Origin: Loktanella sp. PT4BL
GTDB taxonomy: Bacteria > Pseudomonadota > Alphaproteobacteria > Rhodobacterales > Rhodobacteraceae
Assembly (NCBI RefSeq): GCF_003201935.1
Contig: NZ_QJJL01000006.1
Span: 1 to 64,000, forward strand
Length of the DNA: 64,000 nucleotides
Direction: 5' to 3'
The notes beneath the pieces are model-generated. The model was not told the DNA's origin, did not search any database, and worked only from the letters and a program-made list of their open reading frames with translations. The translations under genes were made by a program, and so were the position numbers. Positions 1 through 8,422 of this stretch are shown one piece after another. The first letter of the stretch is position 1. Each line of letters begins with the position of its first letter.

Positions 1-2
1 CC

Positions 3-50
3 CGTAAGCCCGTCTGGCGCCCCGCCGCCGCATCTCTGCGCCGCCGGTGA
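3..50 (+). CDS. C-terminal end of an unidentified upstream gene (partial)
   Basis: The third frame is open from the left edge and ends at a TGA at 48-50, encoding a tail that reads RKPVWRPAAASLRRR. A plausible rho-independent terminator follows directly, which supports this being a genuine gene end rather than chance. The fragment is too short to identify the product. Inference: the tail of a gene lying mostly outside the window. Confidence 0.35.
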   Translation, partial: RKPVWRPAAASLRRR

Positions 51-52
51 AG

Positions 53-94
53 GGGGTTCTACGGTTACTCGAAGATACCCGCAACCCCTTTTTT
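53..94 (+). terminator. Rho-independent terminator of the partial upstream gene
   Basis: GGGGTT at about 53-58 can pair with AACCCC at 83-88, with an inner GGT/ACC pair, followed by a run of six T (89-94). It lies just behind the stop codon at 50. Confidence 0.5.
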
Positions 95-365
95 CGAGAA
101 AAGTGCATTTTTTATGACATCTCTGAATATACGTTTGTTTTTAATGGCTTGTGGTATTTTAAATGCGCCAGAACCCCCCGTTGTCGCAATTTTCTTAGGC
201 AGAATAGAAATAGAACATACCAGATTTGGGGTTATCCACAGAGTCTCCTACTAGAGCCTTCAAGATTCACGAAGACTCACGTACCAAAATCGCTCTGAAT
301 CGCTGCTATTCACACTTTCTTAAGGCATTGAGATGAAGCTGAGATGGTGATTCATTCTGATTCAC
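90..365. other. AT-rich, GANTC-rich gap with a DnaA box; candidate origin or cell-cycle regulatory region
   Basis: No convincing gene lies here. The stretch 90-175 is strikingly AT-rich for this genome. A perfect DnaA box TTATCCACA lies at 232-240. Six GANTC sites (the CcrM methylation target in alphaproteobacteria) start at 241, 264, 274, 297, 349 and 359, where one per 256 bp is expected by chance. Known: alphaproteobacterial origins combine an AT-rich unwinding region, DnaA boxes and GANTC sites, and need not lie next to dnaA, which is about 40 kb away here. Only one perfect DnaA box was found, so this may instead be a CcrM-controlled promoter. Confidence 0.4.
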
Positions 366-381
366 CTCCTCACCACACAAA

Positions 382-407
382 GACCCGGCAGTTTTCGCTG
401 CCGGGTC
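382..407 (-). terminator. Hairpin downstream of msrPQ
   Basis: A perfect 10-bp inverted repeat (GACCCGGCAG / CTGCCGGGTC) with a 6-base loop sits 28 bp beyond the msrQ stop. Read on the minus strand it is followed by TTTGTG, a weak T-run, so termination is likely but not certain. Confidence 0.5.
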
Positions 408-435
408 CGTGGGCAATGTCGCAATATCAGCTCGT

Positions 436-1059
436 TTACCCCGAGGCTGGCTGTCGCTTCCGCTCCAGAGACACATACCGCGCCCCGACCAGCGCCAGCA
501 CCAAAATCAAATAGATCAGCGGCTCGATCTGGAAGCCCTTTGCGAGCCAGAGATAATGCAACGCGCCCAGAACGGCGGCCGGATAGGTCAGCTTGTGCAG
601 CTTGCGCCAGGACGCGGCCCCCATTTTGCGCAGGGACAGGTTGTTTGATGTCATCGCGAGCGGAATCAACATCACGAATGACGCCATCCCGACGGTGACA
701 TAGGGGCGCTTCACGACTTCTTCCCAGACGCGGCTAAGACTTTGCACATCAAGAACCGCGAAAACCAGGAAATGCGCCAGCACAAAGAAGAATGCACTGA
801 CACCGATCGCGCGCCGGAACTTGAGCAGGTTCAGACCGGTCCATTTGCGCAACGGTGTAACGGTTAATCCCGCCACCATCAGGATCAGGGCGATTTCACC
901 ATAGGCCCGTTCAAGCACGTTGATCGGCTCGACCAGATAGGGGCCAAGCTGGTTCAGGGCGCGCCAGAACTCCCAGCAGGCGTAAAGCGCGCTGACGATA
1001 TAGATCGTGCCGGCGGGCAACCGACGCAGAACGCTGTTGATGGGTTGGGCCACTGTCAC
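436..1059 (-). CDS. msrQ: MsrQ, haem-binding membrane subunit of periplasmic methionine sulfoxide reductase
   Basis: The 207-residue product is an integral membrane protein of the YedZ/MsrQ family, which passes electrons from the quinone pool or flavin reductase to MsrP. About five to six hydrophobic segments are visible. Histidines in AHFLVF, KLHKLTY and LHYLWL fit the family's haem ligands. It starts with GTG at 1059, one base after the msrP stop, so translation is probably coupled. The order msrP-msrQ and the length are typical of the family. A strong hairpin ends the unit. Confidence in the family is high; no transport or regulatory gene is attached. Confidence 0.92.
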   Translation of the reverse strand: MTVAQPINSVLRRLPAGTIYIVSALYACWEFWRALNQLGPYLVEPINVLERAYGEIALILMVAGLTVTPLRKWTGLNLLKFRRAIGVSAFFFVLAHFLVFAVLDVQSLSRVWEEVVKRPYVTVGMASFVMLIPLAMTSNNLSLRKMGAASWRKLHKLTYPAAVLGALHYLWLAKGFQIEPLIYLILVLALVGARYVSLERKRQPASG

Positions 1060-1060
1060 T

Positions 1061-1960
1061 TTAGATATCCACGCTCAGATCCTGGCCTGCATAAAGCGGA
1101 GCGACTTCGGGATAGCCGTTGAACATCAGCGTGTCCTGACGCGTTGCGAACAAACCGCCGCCAATGCGGCGCTCGGTTGCCTGGCTCCAGCGCGGGTGAT
1201 CCACGTTCGGGTTCACGTTACTGTAGAACCCGTATTCACGCGCATTGGCCTTGTTCCAGCTGGTCGGTGGTTCACGATCGGTCAGCGTAATCCGCACAAT
1301 GGATTTGATCGACTTGAACCCGTACTTCCACGGCACGACCAAACGGATCGGCGCGCCGGACTGGTTATAAAGCGGCTCATCATAGATGCCGGTCGCCATA
1401 ATCGTCAGCGGGTGCATTGCCTCGTCAAGGCGCAAGCCCTCGACATAAGGGAAATCCAGAACGCGGCGTTGGACGCCGATCATGTTCTCTGGCTGCACGA
1501 CCGTTTCAAAAGCCACATATTTTGCGCGCGACTGAACCCCGACCCTATCGAGGATATCTGCGAGCTCGATCCCGTTCCACGGCACGACCATCGACCATGC
1601 CTCGACACAACGGAAGCGATAGAGCCGGTCTTCAACCGATAACCCGGCCAGCAGGTCATCCAGCGCATAGTCACCGGGGTTATCGACCATGCCGTCCACT
1701 TTGATCGACCAGGGCGATGTCACCATCTTATGTGCGTTTTGGGCCGGATCATTCTTGCCGGTGCCGAACTCGTAGAAGTTGTTGTAGCTTGTGATCTCTT
1801 CCAGCGTGTTGGGCTCGAGGTCGCCCTGTGCGGCGGCGCGGCCCGCAAGGCCAATCGCGCCAAGGCCGATCGTGCCCGCCAGAATCTGGCGCCGGTTCAG
1901 ATAAGCCGACTTTGGTGTGACGTCAGCCTTTGTCAAAGTATTGGTCCAGCGATATGCCAT
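1061..1960 (-). CDS. msrP: MsrP, periplasmic molybdopterin-dependent methionine sulfoxide reductase
   Basis: The 299-residue protein belongs to the YedY/MsrP sulfite-oxidase fold. It carries a Tat signal with twin arginines in LNRRQILAG (about 22-30) and a hydrophobic stretch ending in RAAAQ, so it folds in the cytoplasm and is exported with its cofactor. The molybdenum-binding cysteine is Cys118 in RFRCVEAW. It repairs protein-bound methionine sulfoxide in the periplasm using electrons from MsrQ, whose gene follows after one base. The 281-bp gap upstream, shared with the divergent fasciclin gene, probably contains both promoters, but I did not find a clear operator. Confidence 0.95.
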   Translation of the reverse strand: MAYRWTNTLTKADVTPKSAYLNRRQILAGTIGLGAIGLAGRAAAQGDLEPNTLEEITSYNNFYEFGTGKNDPAQNAHKMVTSPWSIKVDGMVDNPGDYALDDLLAGLSVEDRLYRFRCVEAWSMVVPWNGIELADILDRVGVQSRAKYVAFETVVQPENMIGVQRRVLDFPYVEGLRLDEAMHPLTIMATGIYDEPLYNQSGAPIRLVVPWKYGFKSIKSIVRITLTDREPPTSWNKANAREYGFYSNVNPNVDHPRWSQATERRIGGGLFATRQDTLMFNGYPEVAPLYAGQDLSVDI

Positions 1961-2241
1961 CTTGGATCTCCGATCTTTTCAGTTCCTGACAGTATATAGG
2001 GGATAACGTTTGAAAGATGTCTCACGTTGCCGCCAGATCATTGAAATGTTCCAAAAATATACGGGATCAATCACAAAGTTTCACGCACCTGTGACTGGAA
2101 ACAGCAAATCATCGCGGCTTAGGTGAATTGCTGTAATCGTCAAGCGGCGTCGGCAAAATTCCCCCATGATCCAAGGCGATCTGCCTTCGTAAAAAGCACA
2201 ATGCCATCGACAAGGCATGCTTTGAAACTAGGAGAAAACAA

Positions 2242-2721
2242 ATGCTACGCAGAACTTTTATCGCACTGACAACGACAGCTGCCCTGACATCGACATCCGC
2301 CTTTGCAGCAGGCCACTCAAAAGACATCGTCGACACAGCGATTGATGCAGGCAGCTTCACAACTCTGGTTGCAGCTGTCGAAGCGGCTGGTCTGGTTGAG
2401 ACACTGAAGGGCGAAGGCCCGTTCACTGTTTTCGCACCAACAGACGAAGCTTTTGCTGCACTGCCAGAAGGTACAGTTGAAGGTCTGCTTGCCGATCCGG
2501 AAGCACTGGCCGCGATCCTGACATACCACGTTGTCCCAGGCAAAGTGATGTCCACAGACCTGAGCAACAACATGATGGCGACAACCGTAAACGGTGCTGA
2601 CGTCACAATCATGACCGAAGGTGGCGTGATGGTTGACGGCGCAAATGTCGTTACAGCTGACATCGAAGCATCGAACGGCGTCATCCACGTGATCGACGCG
2701 GTTATCCTGCCGTCCATGTAA
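2242..2721 (+). CDS. Secreted fasciclin (FAS1) domain protein
   Basis: The 159-residue product has a Sec signal peptide (MLRRTFIAL... ending near AFAA, about residue 22) followed by a single FAS1 domain. Family hallmarks include [11 protein letters not shown], an ILTYHVVPG box, and the end motif [15 protein letters not shown]1 proteins are extracytoplasmic adhesion or matrix proteins; the specific role is unknown. An AGGAG ribosome site lies at 2231-2235 and a strong terminator follows the stop, so this is a monocistronic unit. Codon use is GC-moderate with many GCA/ACA codons, slightly unlike its neighbours, compatible with high expression. Confidence 0.9.
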   Translation: MLRRTFIALTTTAALTSTSAFAAGHSKDIVDTAIDAGSFTTLVAAVEAAGLVETLKGEGPFTVFAPTDEAFAALPEGTVEGLLADPEALAAILTYHVVPGKVMSTDLSNNMMATTVNGADVTIMTEGGVMVDGANVVTADIEASNGVIHVIDAVILPSM

Positions 2722-2743
2722 ACGATTGACCACAAGGTCTACC

Positions 2744-2774
2744 AAAGCCCCGGCACATCGCCGGGGCTTTTTTG
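2744..2774 (+). terminator. Terminator after the fasciclin gene
   Basis: The perfect stem AAAGCCCCGG / CCGGGGCTTT (2744-2753 with 2761-2770) is followed by a T-run. It directly abuts the convergent YitT gene and, being flanked by A and T runs, could work for both strands. Confidence 0.85.
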
Positions 2775-3386
2775 TTATCGTGCGACGTAACGGTCGCGCC
2801 GGTGATTGATCGCAATGATCAGGTTGAGCACCACAGCGCCCACGAGCGAATAGAACACCAACAACGGATCAAAGAGAAAGAACGCCAGCCCGAAGATAAG
2901 GGCGTCAAAGATGAGCTGCACATATCCGGCGCGAAACCCTGTCGTATCCTGGATCAGCAGAGCCACAACGCCCAATCCACCCAGCGATCCGTTGTGCCGG
3001 AAGAGCACCAAAAGAGCGACCCCGAGCAAAGCACCAAATGTCAGCGCACCTAACAGCGGGTCAATATACGAGAATACCATGCCAAGCGGGATGATCTCGC
3101 TCAGGACTGACAAAAGCGTCACAGAGATCAGCGACTTAATGGTGAAAGTGGCGCCCAGACGTTTCCACGCCAGGACGTAGAACGGCAGATTTACCGCAAA
3201 GAAGACCACACCGAATGAATACCCGCTGAGGTAAGAAATAATCACCGCAATTCCGGCTGTCTGTCCGGTAATCAGCCCAACCGTCGTCAGTATGTTCAAA
3301 CCAATCGCGGCAAGAAAGATACCAAGCGACATGCCTTGGACGTCATCAAGAAGCGAATGTGTGGATTCTGGCAGGTTTGTTGTCAT
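2775..3386 (-). CDS. YitT family membrane protein
   Basis: From the ATG at 3386 (MTTNLPESTH) the product is 203 residues with five to six membrane segments and resembles the YitT/DUF161 family. Typical traits are the GLITGQTAGIAVIISYLSG segment after the first helix and FRHNGSLGGLGVVALL in the middle. The family is widespread; the transported molecule is not established. A longer frame to 3437 exists, but its extra residues (MGPWGTCG) look like untranslated leader. The gene faces the fasciclin gene and shares its terminator. Identity good, function unknown. Confidence 0.8.
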   Translation of the reverse strand: MTTNLPESTHSLLDDVQGMSLGIFLAAIGLNILTTVGLITGQTAGIAVIISYLSGYSFGVVFFAVNLPFYVLAWKRLGATFTIKSLISVTLLSVLSEIIPLGMVFSYIDPLLGALTFGALLGVALLVLFRHNGSLGGLGVVALLIQDTTGFRAGYVQLIFDALIFGLAFFLFDPLLVFYSLVGAVVLNLIIAINHRRDRYVAR

Positions 3387-3441
3387 GACACCCTTATAGG
3401 GCAGCTTTGCTGACCCACAAGTGCCCCACGGACCCACAACG

Positions 3442-3466
3442 AAAAAGGGGCGCCCAAAGGCGCCCC
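3442..3466 (-). terminator. Terminator of clpB
   Basis: GGGGCGCC (3447-3454) pairs with GGCGCCCC (3459-3466) around a CAAA loop. Read on the minus strand it is followed by five T, ten bases past the clpB stop. Confidence 0.85.
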
Positions 3467-3476
3467 GATCATTTGC

Positions 3477-6095
3477 TCAATGTACGACTGCATCATCCGG
3501 CCGTGGCCGGTTTGATCCCGCCACGCGGTCACCCACCAACAAGCCATCTGCACCGGCGCTGACACGGATCGTGTCACCGTCCATGACGTCACCGGCCAGG
3601 ATCATCTCGGCCAGCTGGTCTTGCAGTGCACGCTGGATCACCCGCTTGAGCGGACGCGCACCGAACACCGGATCATAGCCCTCATCGGCCAGCCATTTCA
3701 GCGCGGCCTCATCCAGATCAAGATGGATGTTCCGCCCTGCAAGCCGCTTTTCAAGCCGCTTGAGCTGGATCGTGACAATGCCTGCCATGTCTTCGCGGGC
3801 CAGACGGTCAAAGATGATCGTCTCGTCGAGACGGTTCAGGAACTCTGGCCGGAAGTGCGCACGCACAGCATCCATCACATCACGCTTGGCATCGCTGGCA
3901 TCGGCCCCATCAGGCAGTTGGCTCAGCGACTGCGCCCCAAGGTTGGATGTCAGCACGATCAGCGTCTGCTTGAAGTCCACCGTACGACCCTGACCATCGG
4001 TCAGCACACCATCGTCCAGGACCTGCAACAGCACGTTGAAGACATCGGGGTGCGCCTTTTCGACCTCGTCGAATAGCACGACCTGATAAGGTCTGCGCCG
4101 CACGGCCTCGGTCAACACACCGCCTTCGTCATAGCCGACGTAGCCCGGAGGTGCACCGATCAGACGGGCGACTGCGTGTTTCTCCATGAATTCCGACATA
4201 TCAATACGCACCATCGCGCTGTCATCATCAAAGAGGTACTCGGCCACAGCCTTGGTCAACTCGGTCTTACCAACACCCGTTGGCCCGAGGAACAGGAACG
4301 ACCCCAGCGGGCGGTTCTCGTCATTCAGACCGGCACGGGCACGGCGCACGGCATTGGCAACCGCGCGCACGGCGCTTTTCTGGCCAATCACACGCTTGCC
4401 CAGCTCATCTTCCATGCGCAAGAGCTTGTCGCGTTCGCCTTCCAGCATCTTGGACGTGGGAATCCCCGTCCAACGCTCGACGACTTCGGCGATCTGCTCG
4501 GGCCGCACGGCTTCTTCGACCATCAGGTCGTCGCCTTCAGCGTCTTCAACCTTCGCAACCAAACGCTCAAGCTCCGGGATCACACCATAGGACAGCTCAC
4601 CTGCCCGCTGCAGGTTGCCTTCGCGCTTGGCGATATCCAGTTCGGCGCGCGCACGGTCCAGCTTTTCCTTGGCGTTGCGTGTGCTTTCAAGCTTGTCACG
4701 CTCGGCCTGCCATTTCGCCGTCATCTCAGACGCACGATCCTGCAGGTCGGCCAGTTCTTTCTCCAGCTTTTCCAAACGATCCTTGGAGGCTTTGTCGTCT
4801 TCTTTCTTCAAAGCCTCGGATTCGATTTGCAACTGCAGGATCTGGCGATCCAGCGCATCGAGCTCTTCTGGCTTGCTGTCCACTTCCATGCGCAGACGGC
4901 TTGCGGCCTCGTCCATCAGGTCGATAGCTTTGTCAGGCAAGAAGCGATCCGTGATATAGCGGTGCGACAGCGTCGCCGCAGCCACAAGTGCCGCGTCACT
5001 GATGCGCACACCATGGTGCAACTCATACTTTTCTTTAATACCGCGCAAGATGCTGACCGTGTCCGACACAGTTGGCTCTTCGACCATCAAAGGCTGGAAC
5101 CGGCGGGCCAAGGCTGCGTCCTTTTCCACATACTTGCGGTATTCATTCAGCGTCGTGGCACCCACGCAGTGCAATTCGCCCCGCGCCAGGGCCGGTTTGA
5201 TCAGGTTGGCCGCATCCATTGAACCCTCGGATGCCCCTGCCCCGACAAGCGTGTGCATCTCGTCGATGAACAGGATGATTTCACCAGCCGCCGATTCGAT
5301 CTCTTTCAACACCGCCTTGAGACGTTCCTCAAACTCACCGCGGTATTTCGCACCGGCAATCAGCGCCCCCATATCCAGCGCCATCAGCTTTTTGTTGCGC
5401 AGGCTTTCGGGCACGTCACCATCAACAATGCGCAGCGCAAGACCTTCGGCGATGGCGGTCTTACCGACACCGGGTTCACCGATCAAAACTGGGTTGTTTT
5501 TGGTCCGACGCGACAACACCTGCATCGCGCGGCGAATTTCTTCGTCACGGCCGATGATCGGGTCGATCTTGCCCTGCTCTGCGGCCTCGGTCAGGTCGCG
5601 GGCATATTTCTTGAGCGCATCAAAGCTGTCTTCAGCTGTGGCGCTATCGGCGGTCCGGCCTTTGCGGATATCGTTGATGGCCGCGTTCAGCTTCATGGCG
5701 GAAACGCCACCGGCATCCAGCGCATCCTTGGCCTTGGATTTGACGACAGCGAGTGCCGTCAGCAATCGCTCAACCGGGACAAAGCTGTCTCCGGCTTTCT
5801 TGGCGATCTTCTCAGCCTCATCCACGACTTTGGCAGTGGTATTGTCCAAATAAACCTGCCCCGTATCTCCGGAAACCTTTGGGATTTTGGCAAGGGCTGC
5901 CTCGACAGCGCCGACAACAGCGGGCGCATCGCCACCTGCACGAGAAATCAGGTTGGTGGCCAACCCTTCTTCATCATCAAGCAAAGCTTTGAGCAGGTGC
6001 TCGGGGGCGAGTTTCTGGTGGTCCTCGCGCATAGCGATCGTCTGGGCGGCCTGAATGAAGCCGCGCGACCGCTCGGTGAACTTTTCTAAGTTCAT
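3477..6095 (-). CDS. clpB: ClpB, AAA+ protein disaggregase
   Basis: The 872-residue product has the complete ClpB plan: a Clp N-terminal repeat domain (about 1-145), a first AAA+ module with Walker A GEPGVGKT (206-213), a long coiled-coil M domain rich in EKL/ELADL heptads (roughly 410-530), and a second AAA+ module with Walker A GPTGVGKT and the [14 protein letters not shown] box. It resolves heat-aggregated proteins together with DnaK. The start is the ATG at 6095 ([10 protein letters not shown]), which has a GGAGAG site; the open frame extends further upstream without support. A sigma-32-like promoter lies 77 bp upstream and a strong terminator follows. Length is normal. Confidence 0.97.
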   Translation of the reverse strand: MNLEKFTERSRGFIQAAQTIAMREDHQKLAPEHLLKALLDDEEGLATNLISRAGGDAPAVVGAVEAALAKIPKVSGDTGQVYLDNTTAKVVDEAEKIAKKAGDSFVPVERLLTALAVVKSKAKDALDAGGVSAMKLNAAINDIRKGRTADSATAEDSFDALKKYARDLTEAAEQGKIDPIIGRDEEIRRAMQVLSRRTKNNPVLIGEPGVGKTAIAEGLALRIVDGDVPESLRNKKLMALDMGALIAGAKYRGEFEERLKAVLKEIESAAGEIILFIDEMHTLVGAGASEGSMDAANLIKPALARGELHCVGATTLNEYRKYVEKDAALARRFQPLMVEEPTVSDTVSILRGIKEKYELHHGVRISDAALVAAATLSHRYITDRFLPDKAIDLMDEAASRLRMEVDSKPEELDALDRQILQLQIESEALKKEDDKASKDRLEKLEKELADLQDRASEMTAKWQAERDKLESTRNAKEKLDRARAELDIAKREGNLQRAGELSYGVIPELERLVAKVEDAEGDDLMVEEAVRPEQIAEVVERWTGIPTSKMLEGERDKLLRMEDELGKRVIGQKSAVRAVANAVRRARAGLNDENRPLGSFLFLGPTGVGKTELTKAVAEYLFDDDSAMVRIDMSEFMEKHAVARLIGAPPGYVGYDEGGVLTEAVRRRPYQVVLFDEVEKAHPDVFNVLLQVLDDGVLTDGQGRTVDFKQTLIVLTSNLGAQSLSQLPDGADASDAKRDVMDAVRAHFRPEFLNRLDETIIFDRLAREDMAGIVTIQLKRLEKRLAGRNIHLDLDEAALKWLADEGYDPVFGARPLKRVIQRALQDQLAEMILAGDVMDGDTIRVSAGADGLLVGDRVAGSNRPRPDDAVVH

Positions 6096-6171
6096 GGGTC
6101 TCTCCTTTGTTAAGCGCCCGGGTTTATGGATGCCCGCTTGGCGGCACACCCCTGATTGGGCCTCGCTATAT

Positions 6172-6200
6172 AGATGGGCATCGGAAGGTTCGCTCGCAAG
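6172..6200 (-). promoter_or_regulatory. Heat-shock (sigma-32 type) promoter of clpB
   Basis: On the minus strand CTTGCGA (6194-6200) and CCCATCT (6172-6178) are separated by 15 bases. This is close to the sigma-32 consensus CTTGAAA-N11-16-CCCATNT, with the -10 element matching exactly. It lies 77 bp before the clpB start codon, where a heat-shock promoter is expected. Confidence 0.65.
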
Positions 6201-6459
6201 GTTGTGAACAGGATTTTTGACAACGGGGAGATCGCAACAATTATTCCCCGCGCTTTCTATCCCCAACTTGCCCAGACTTGATCTGCAGAGAGGGACTTGT
6301 GCAATTACACAACGCGCTTTCTGCAAACCCCCACCTTGGTCGGCGTCGGTGATGGCGGCCAGGGGCAATGGCGCGGCCACGGGAGAGGCTGCGCCATTGC
6401 ATTTGCACCGCCCGCCCGCAATCGCTAGACCCGTGGCAAATCAGCCAAGGAGTTTGCAT

Positions 6460-7176
6460 ATGTCCGATGACCGTTTGATCGTAGCAATGGACGTGCCGAA
6501 CGTCCTTGAAGGGCTGGAACTGGCCAACACGCTGGGCGACAGCGTGAGCTTCTACAAAATCGGGCTCGGGATGCTGACAGGTGGCGGCTTGGCGCTTGCC
6601 AATGAGCTTAAGCAGGAACATGGCAAACGCATTTTCCTTGATATGAAATTCTTTGACATCGGAGCGACAGTCGAGGCTGCGGTGCGTGGTGTGGCCCAAT
6701 TCGATCTGGATTTCCTGACCGTGCATGGCGACCCCCATGTCGTACGTGCAGCGCGTGAAGGGGCTGGCGGGTCCAACATGAAGATCTTGGCCGTAACCAT
6801 TCTGACATCACTGGACCGCGACGATCTGGATGCATCCTGCATCAAGGCTGGCAATGTGGCCGATCTGGTGCAGGAACGCGCCGGCATCGCGCTCTCGAAC
6901 GGGGCTGACGGTGTCATCGCATCGCCACAAGAGGCGGCACTGATCCGCGCCCTGCCCGAAGCGGAAGGCAAACTGATCGTCACCCCCGGCGTGCGGCCCG
7001 CAGGTGCAGCACTTGGGGATCAAAAACGGGTCATGACACCAGCGCAGGCCATCGCAAACGGCGCGGACCATGTGGTTGTGGGCCGCCCGATCTGGCAAGC
7101 CGCGAACCCAAAGGCCGCAGCACAAAGCATTCTGGCGGAGCTGGCATCACCGCAAGCAAAAACCCCCAACCACTAG
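6460..7176 (+). CDS. pyrF: Orotidine 5'-phosphate decarboxylase
   Basis: The 238-residue protein catalyses the last step of UMP synthesis, decarboxylating OMP. The catalytic lysine/aspartate motif LDMKFFDIG is at about 60-68 (Asp61, Lys63, Asp66), and TPGVRPAG and ADHVVVGRPIW form the phosphate-binding end of the barrel. The start is the ATG at 6460, preceded by AAGGAG at 6447-6452; the open frame to 6217 is leader. It is a single gene, divergent from clpB. A hairpin overlapping the stop may end the transcript. Confidence 0.95.
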   Translation: MSDDRLIVAMDVPNVLEGLELANTLGDSVSFYKIGLGMLTGGGLALANELKQEHGKRIFLDMKFFDIGATVEAAVRGVAQFDLDFLTVHGDPHVVRAAREGAGGSNMKILAVTILTSLDRDDLDASCIKAGNVADLVQERAGIALSNGADGVIASPQEAALIRALPEAEGKLIVTPGVRPAGAALGDQKRVMTPAQAIANGADHVVVGRPIWQAANPKAAAQSILAELASPQAKTPNH

Positions 7177-7187
7177 GGCAGGGGGTT
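7161..7187 (+). terminator. Probable terminator overlapping the pyrF stop
   Basis: AACCCCC (7161-7167) can pair with GGGGGTT (7181-7187), followed by a short T stretch. The loop is 13 bases and contains the TAG stop. Moderate support. Confidence 0.4.
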
Positions 7188-7215
7188 TCCAAGTCTGAAA
7201 ATCTGGAACGACAGA

Positions 7216-7488
7216 TCAATCGTTGACGTCGGTTTCCCAGATTTTAACCTGTCCGGTCTTGAGGGCGAAGTATTTCCGCATCACCAGATAGGAAATCAGC
7301 GACAGGACCGAAAAGATCACCAGCGTGAGCGCAAAGCCTGACGCCGAAATCCCGAAGAGGATCAGCAGCCCCATCATGGCCGCACCTATGGCGAACCCCA
7401 GAAATATATAGCCCGGGATCAACACTTCGAGCGTCGCGAGGATCAAAGCCCCCGACATCCACACCCACCATTCTGTCCAAAGCGGCAT
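7216..7488 (-). CDS. NfeD-like small membrane protein
   Basis: The 90-residue protein has two to three hydrophobic segments (about 10-32, 34-52 and 52-70) and sits directly behind a band-7/SPFH gene, the position typical for short NfeD-family partners. The canonical NfeD C-terminal OB-fold domain is not evident, so this is a truncated or membrane-only family member. Its ATG overlaps the stop region of the band-7 gene at 7488, indicating translational coupling. Role inferred: partner in a membrane microdomain or membrane quality-control complex. Confidence 0.7.
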   Translation of the reverse strand: MPLWTEWWVWMSGALILATLEVLIPGYIFLGFAIGAAMMGLLILFGISASGFALTLVIFSVLSLISYLVMRKYFALKTGQVKIWETDVND

Positions 7489-8381
7489 TATCCACGTCCT
7501 TTCAGCATCTGAAATGCGTTGGCAAAGGCATCAAGCGCATTGGCGGGCAGAATAACAGTCTGGCTGCCGGTGCCGTCACCCAGCTTTTGCAAGGCTTCAA
7601 CCTGCTTGAGGGCAACCTGATACTGCGCCGCCTCCAAACCATTTTCCGCAATCGCCACGGCAACAACCTGCGTCGCATAGGCTTCGGCATCAGCCAGAAT
7701 ACGGCGCGCCTTGGCTTCCTGCTCGGCGGCATAAAGTTCCGCATCCGATTGTAGCTCAACCGCGCGCTTTTTACCCTCGGCTTCGGTCACCTGCGCACGA
7801 CGCGCACGTTCCGCGTTCAGCTGTTGCAGCATCGCTTCGCGGGTTGCCTGATCCAGATTTACATCGAGGATCTCGGCGCGGGTCACTTCGATGCCCCAGT
7901 CATCAACCTGCTGGGCCACTTGGGTGCGGACCGCTTCAATCAGGCTCGAACGGTTCGCCTGTACCTGATCCAGTTCCATGCGGCCGATTTCCGACCGCAC
8001 GATGCCCGCAACAGTGGTCGAGATCGCACCATCAACATCACGGATCCGGTAGACGGTCTTTTCAGGCTCGATGATGCGGTAAAATACCGATGTTTCGACC
8101 TGTACCAGCACGTTGTCCGATGTGATCGCATCCTGATTCATTGACGGCAATTGACGCTCAAGGATGGAGACCTTGTGCCGGACCCGATCCAGAAACGGCA
8201 CAATAAAGTTGATCCCGGGCCCTAGGACCGCGCGCAAACGTCCGAGCCGTTCGACGACGAATTTCTCCGACTGCGGCACGATGCGGACACCCGCCATGAT
8301 GCAGACGATGATGAACACCGCCAGAAGTAGCCAAAGCACATTTTGGCCCAGAAACTCGGAAAAAAGGTCTTCAATAGGCAT
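7488..8381 (-). CDS. SPFH/band-7 (stomatin-like) membrane protein
   Basis: The 297-residue product starts with one membrane helix (VLWLLLAVFIIVCIMAGV), then an SPFH domain opening with RIVPQSEKFVVERLGRL, and ends in a charged helical stretch (RAQVTEAEGKKRAVELQ). This matches the QmcA/stomatin class that forms large oligomeric membrane scaffolds, often with HflKC-like or NfeD partners. The ATG at 8381 is preferred over the one at 8396 because GAGGG lies at correct distance before it; the 8396 ATG lies inside a perfect palindrome and has no ribosome site. Downstream is the NfeD-like gene. Confidence 0.88.
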   Translation of the reverse strand: MPIEDLFSEFLGQNVLWLLLAVFIIVCIMAGVRIVPQSEKFVVERLGRLRAVLGPGINFIVPFLDRVRHKVSILERQLPSMNQDAITSDNVLVQVETSVFYRIIEPEKTVYRIRDVDGAISTTVAGIVRSEIGRMELDQVQANRSSLIEAVRTQVAQQVDDWGIEVTRAEILDVNLDQATREAMLQQLNAERARRAQVTEAEGKKRAVELQSDAELYAAEQEAKARRILADAEAYATQVVAVAIAENGLEAAQYQVALKQVEALQKLGDGTGSQTVILPANALDAFANAFQMLKGRG

Positions 8382-8382
8382 G

Positions 8383-8414
8383 TATCTATCCCTCATAATT
8401 ATGAGGGATAGATA
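8383..8414. promoter_or_regulatory. 32-bp perfect palindrome before the band-7 gene
   Basis: Bases 8383-8414 equal their own reverse complement over all 32 positions, centred on AATT at 8398-8401. It fills most of the gap between the dadA stop and the band-7 start and contains that gene's GAGGG ribosome site. As RNA it could fold into a stem of about 14 bp that hides the ribosome site; as DNA it could bind a dimeric repressor. There is no T-run, so it is not a standard terminator. Confidence 0.7.
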
Positions 8415-8422
8415 AGTAGCTG

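Noticed and set aside
47..298. 83-codon frame in the left-hand gap
   Set aside because: It begins with GTG overlapping a stop codon, crosses the terminator and the AT-rich region, has no ribosome site, and reads like low-complexity noise.
4176..5222. Long open frame antisense to clpB
   Set aside because: It mirrors the clpB codon pattern in a high-GC genome; residues are rich in H/Q/R/L with no domain, and there is no ribosome site.
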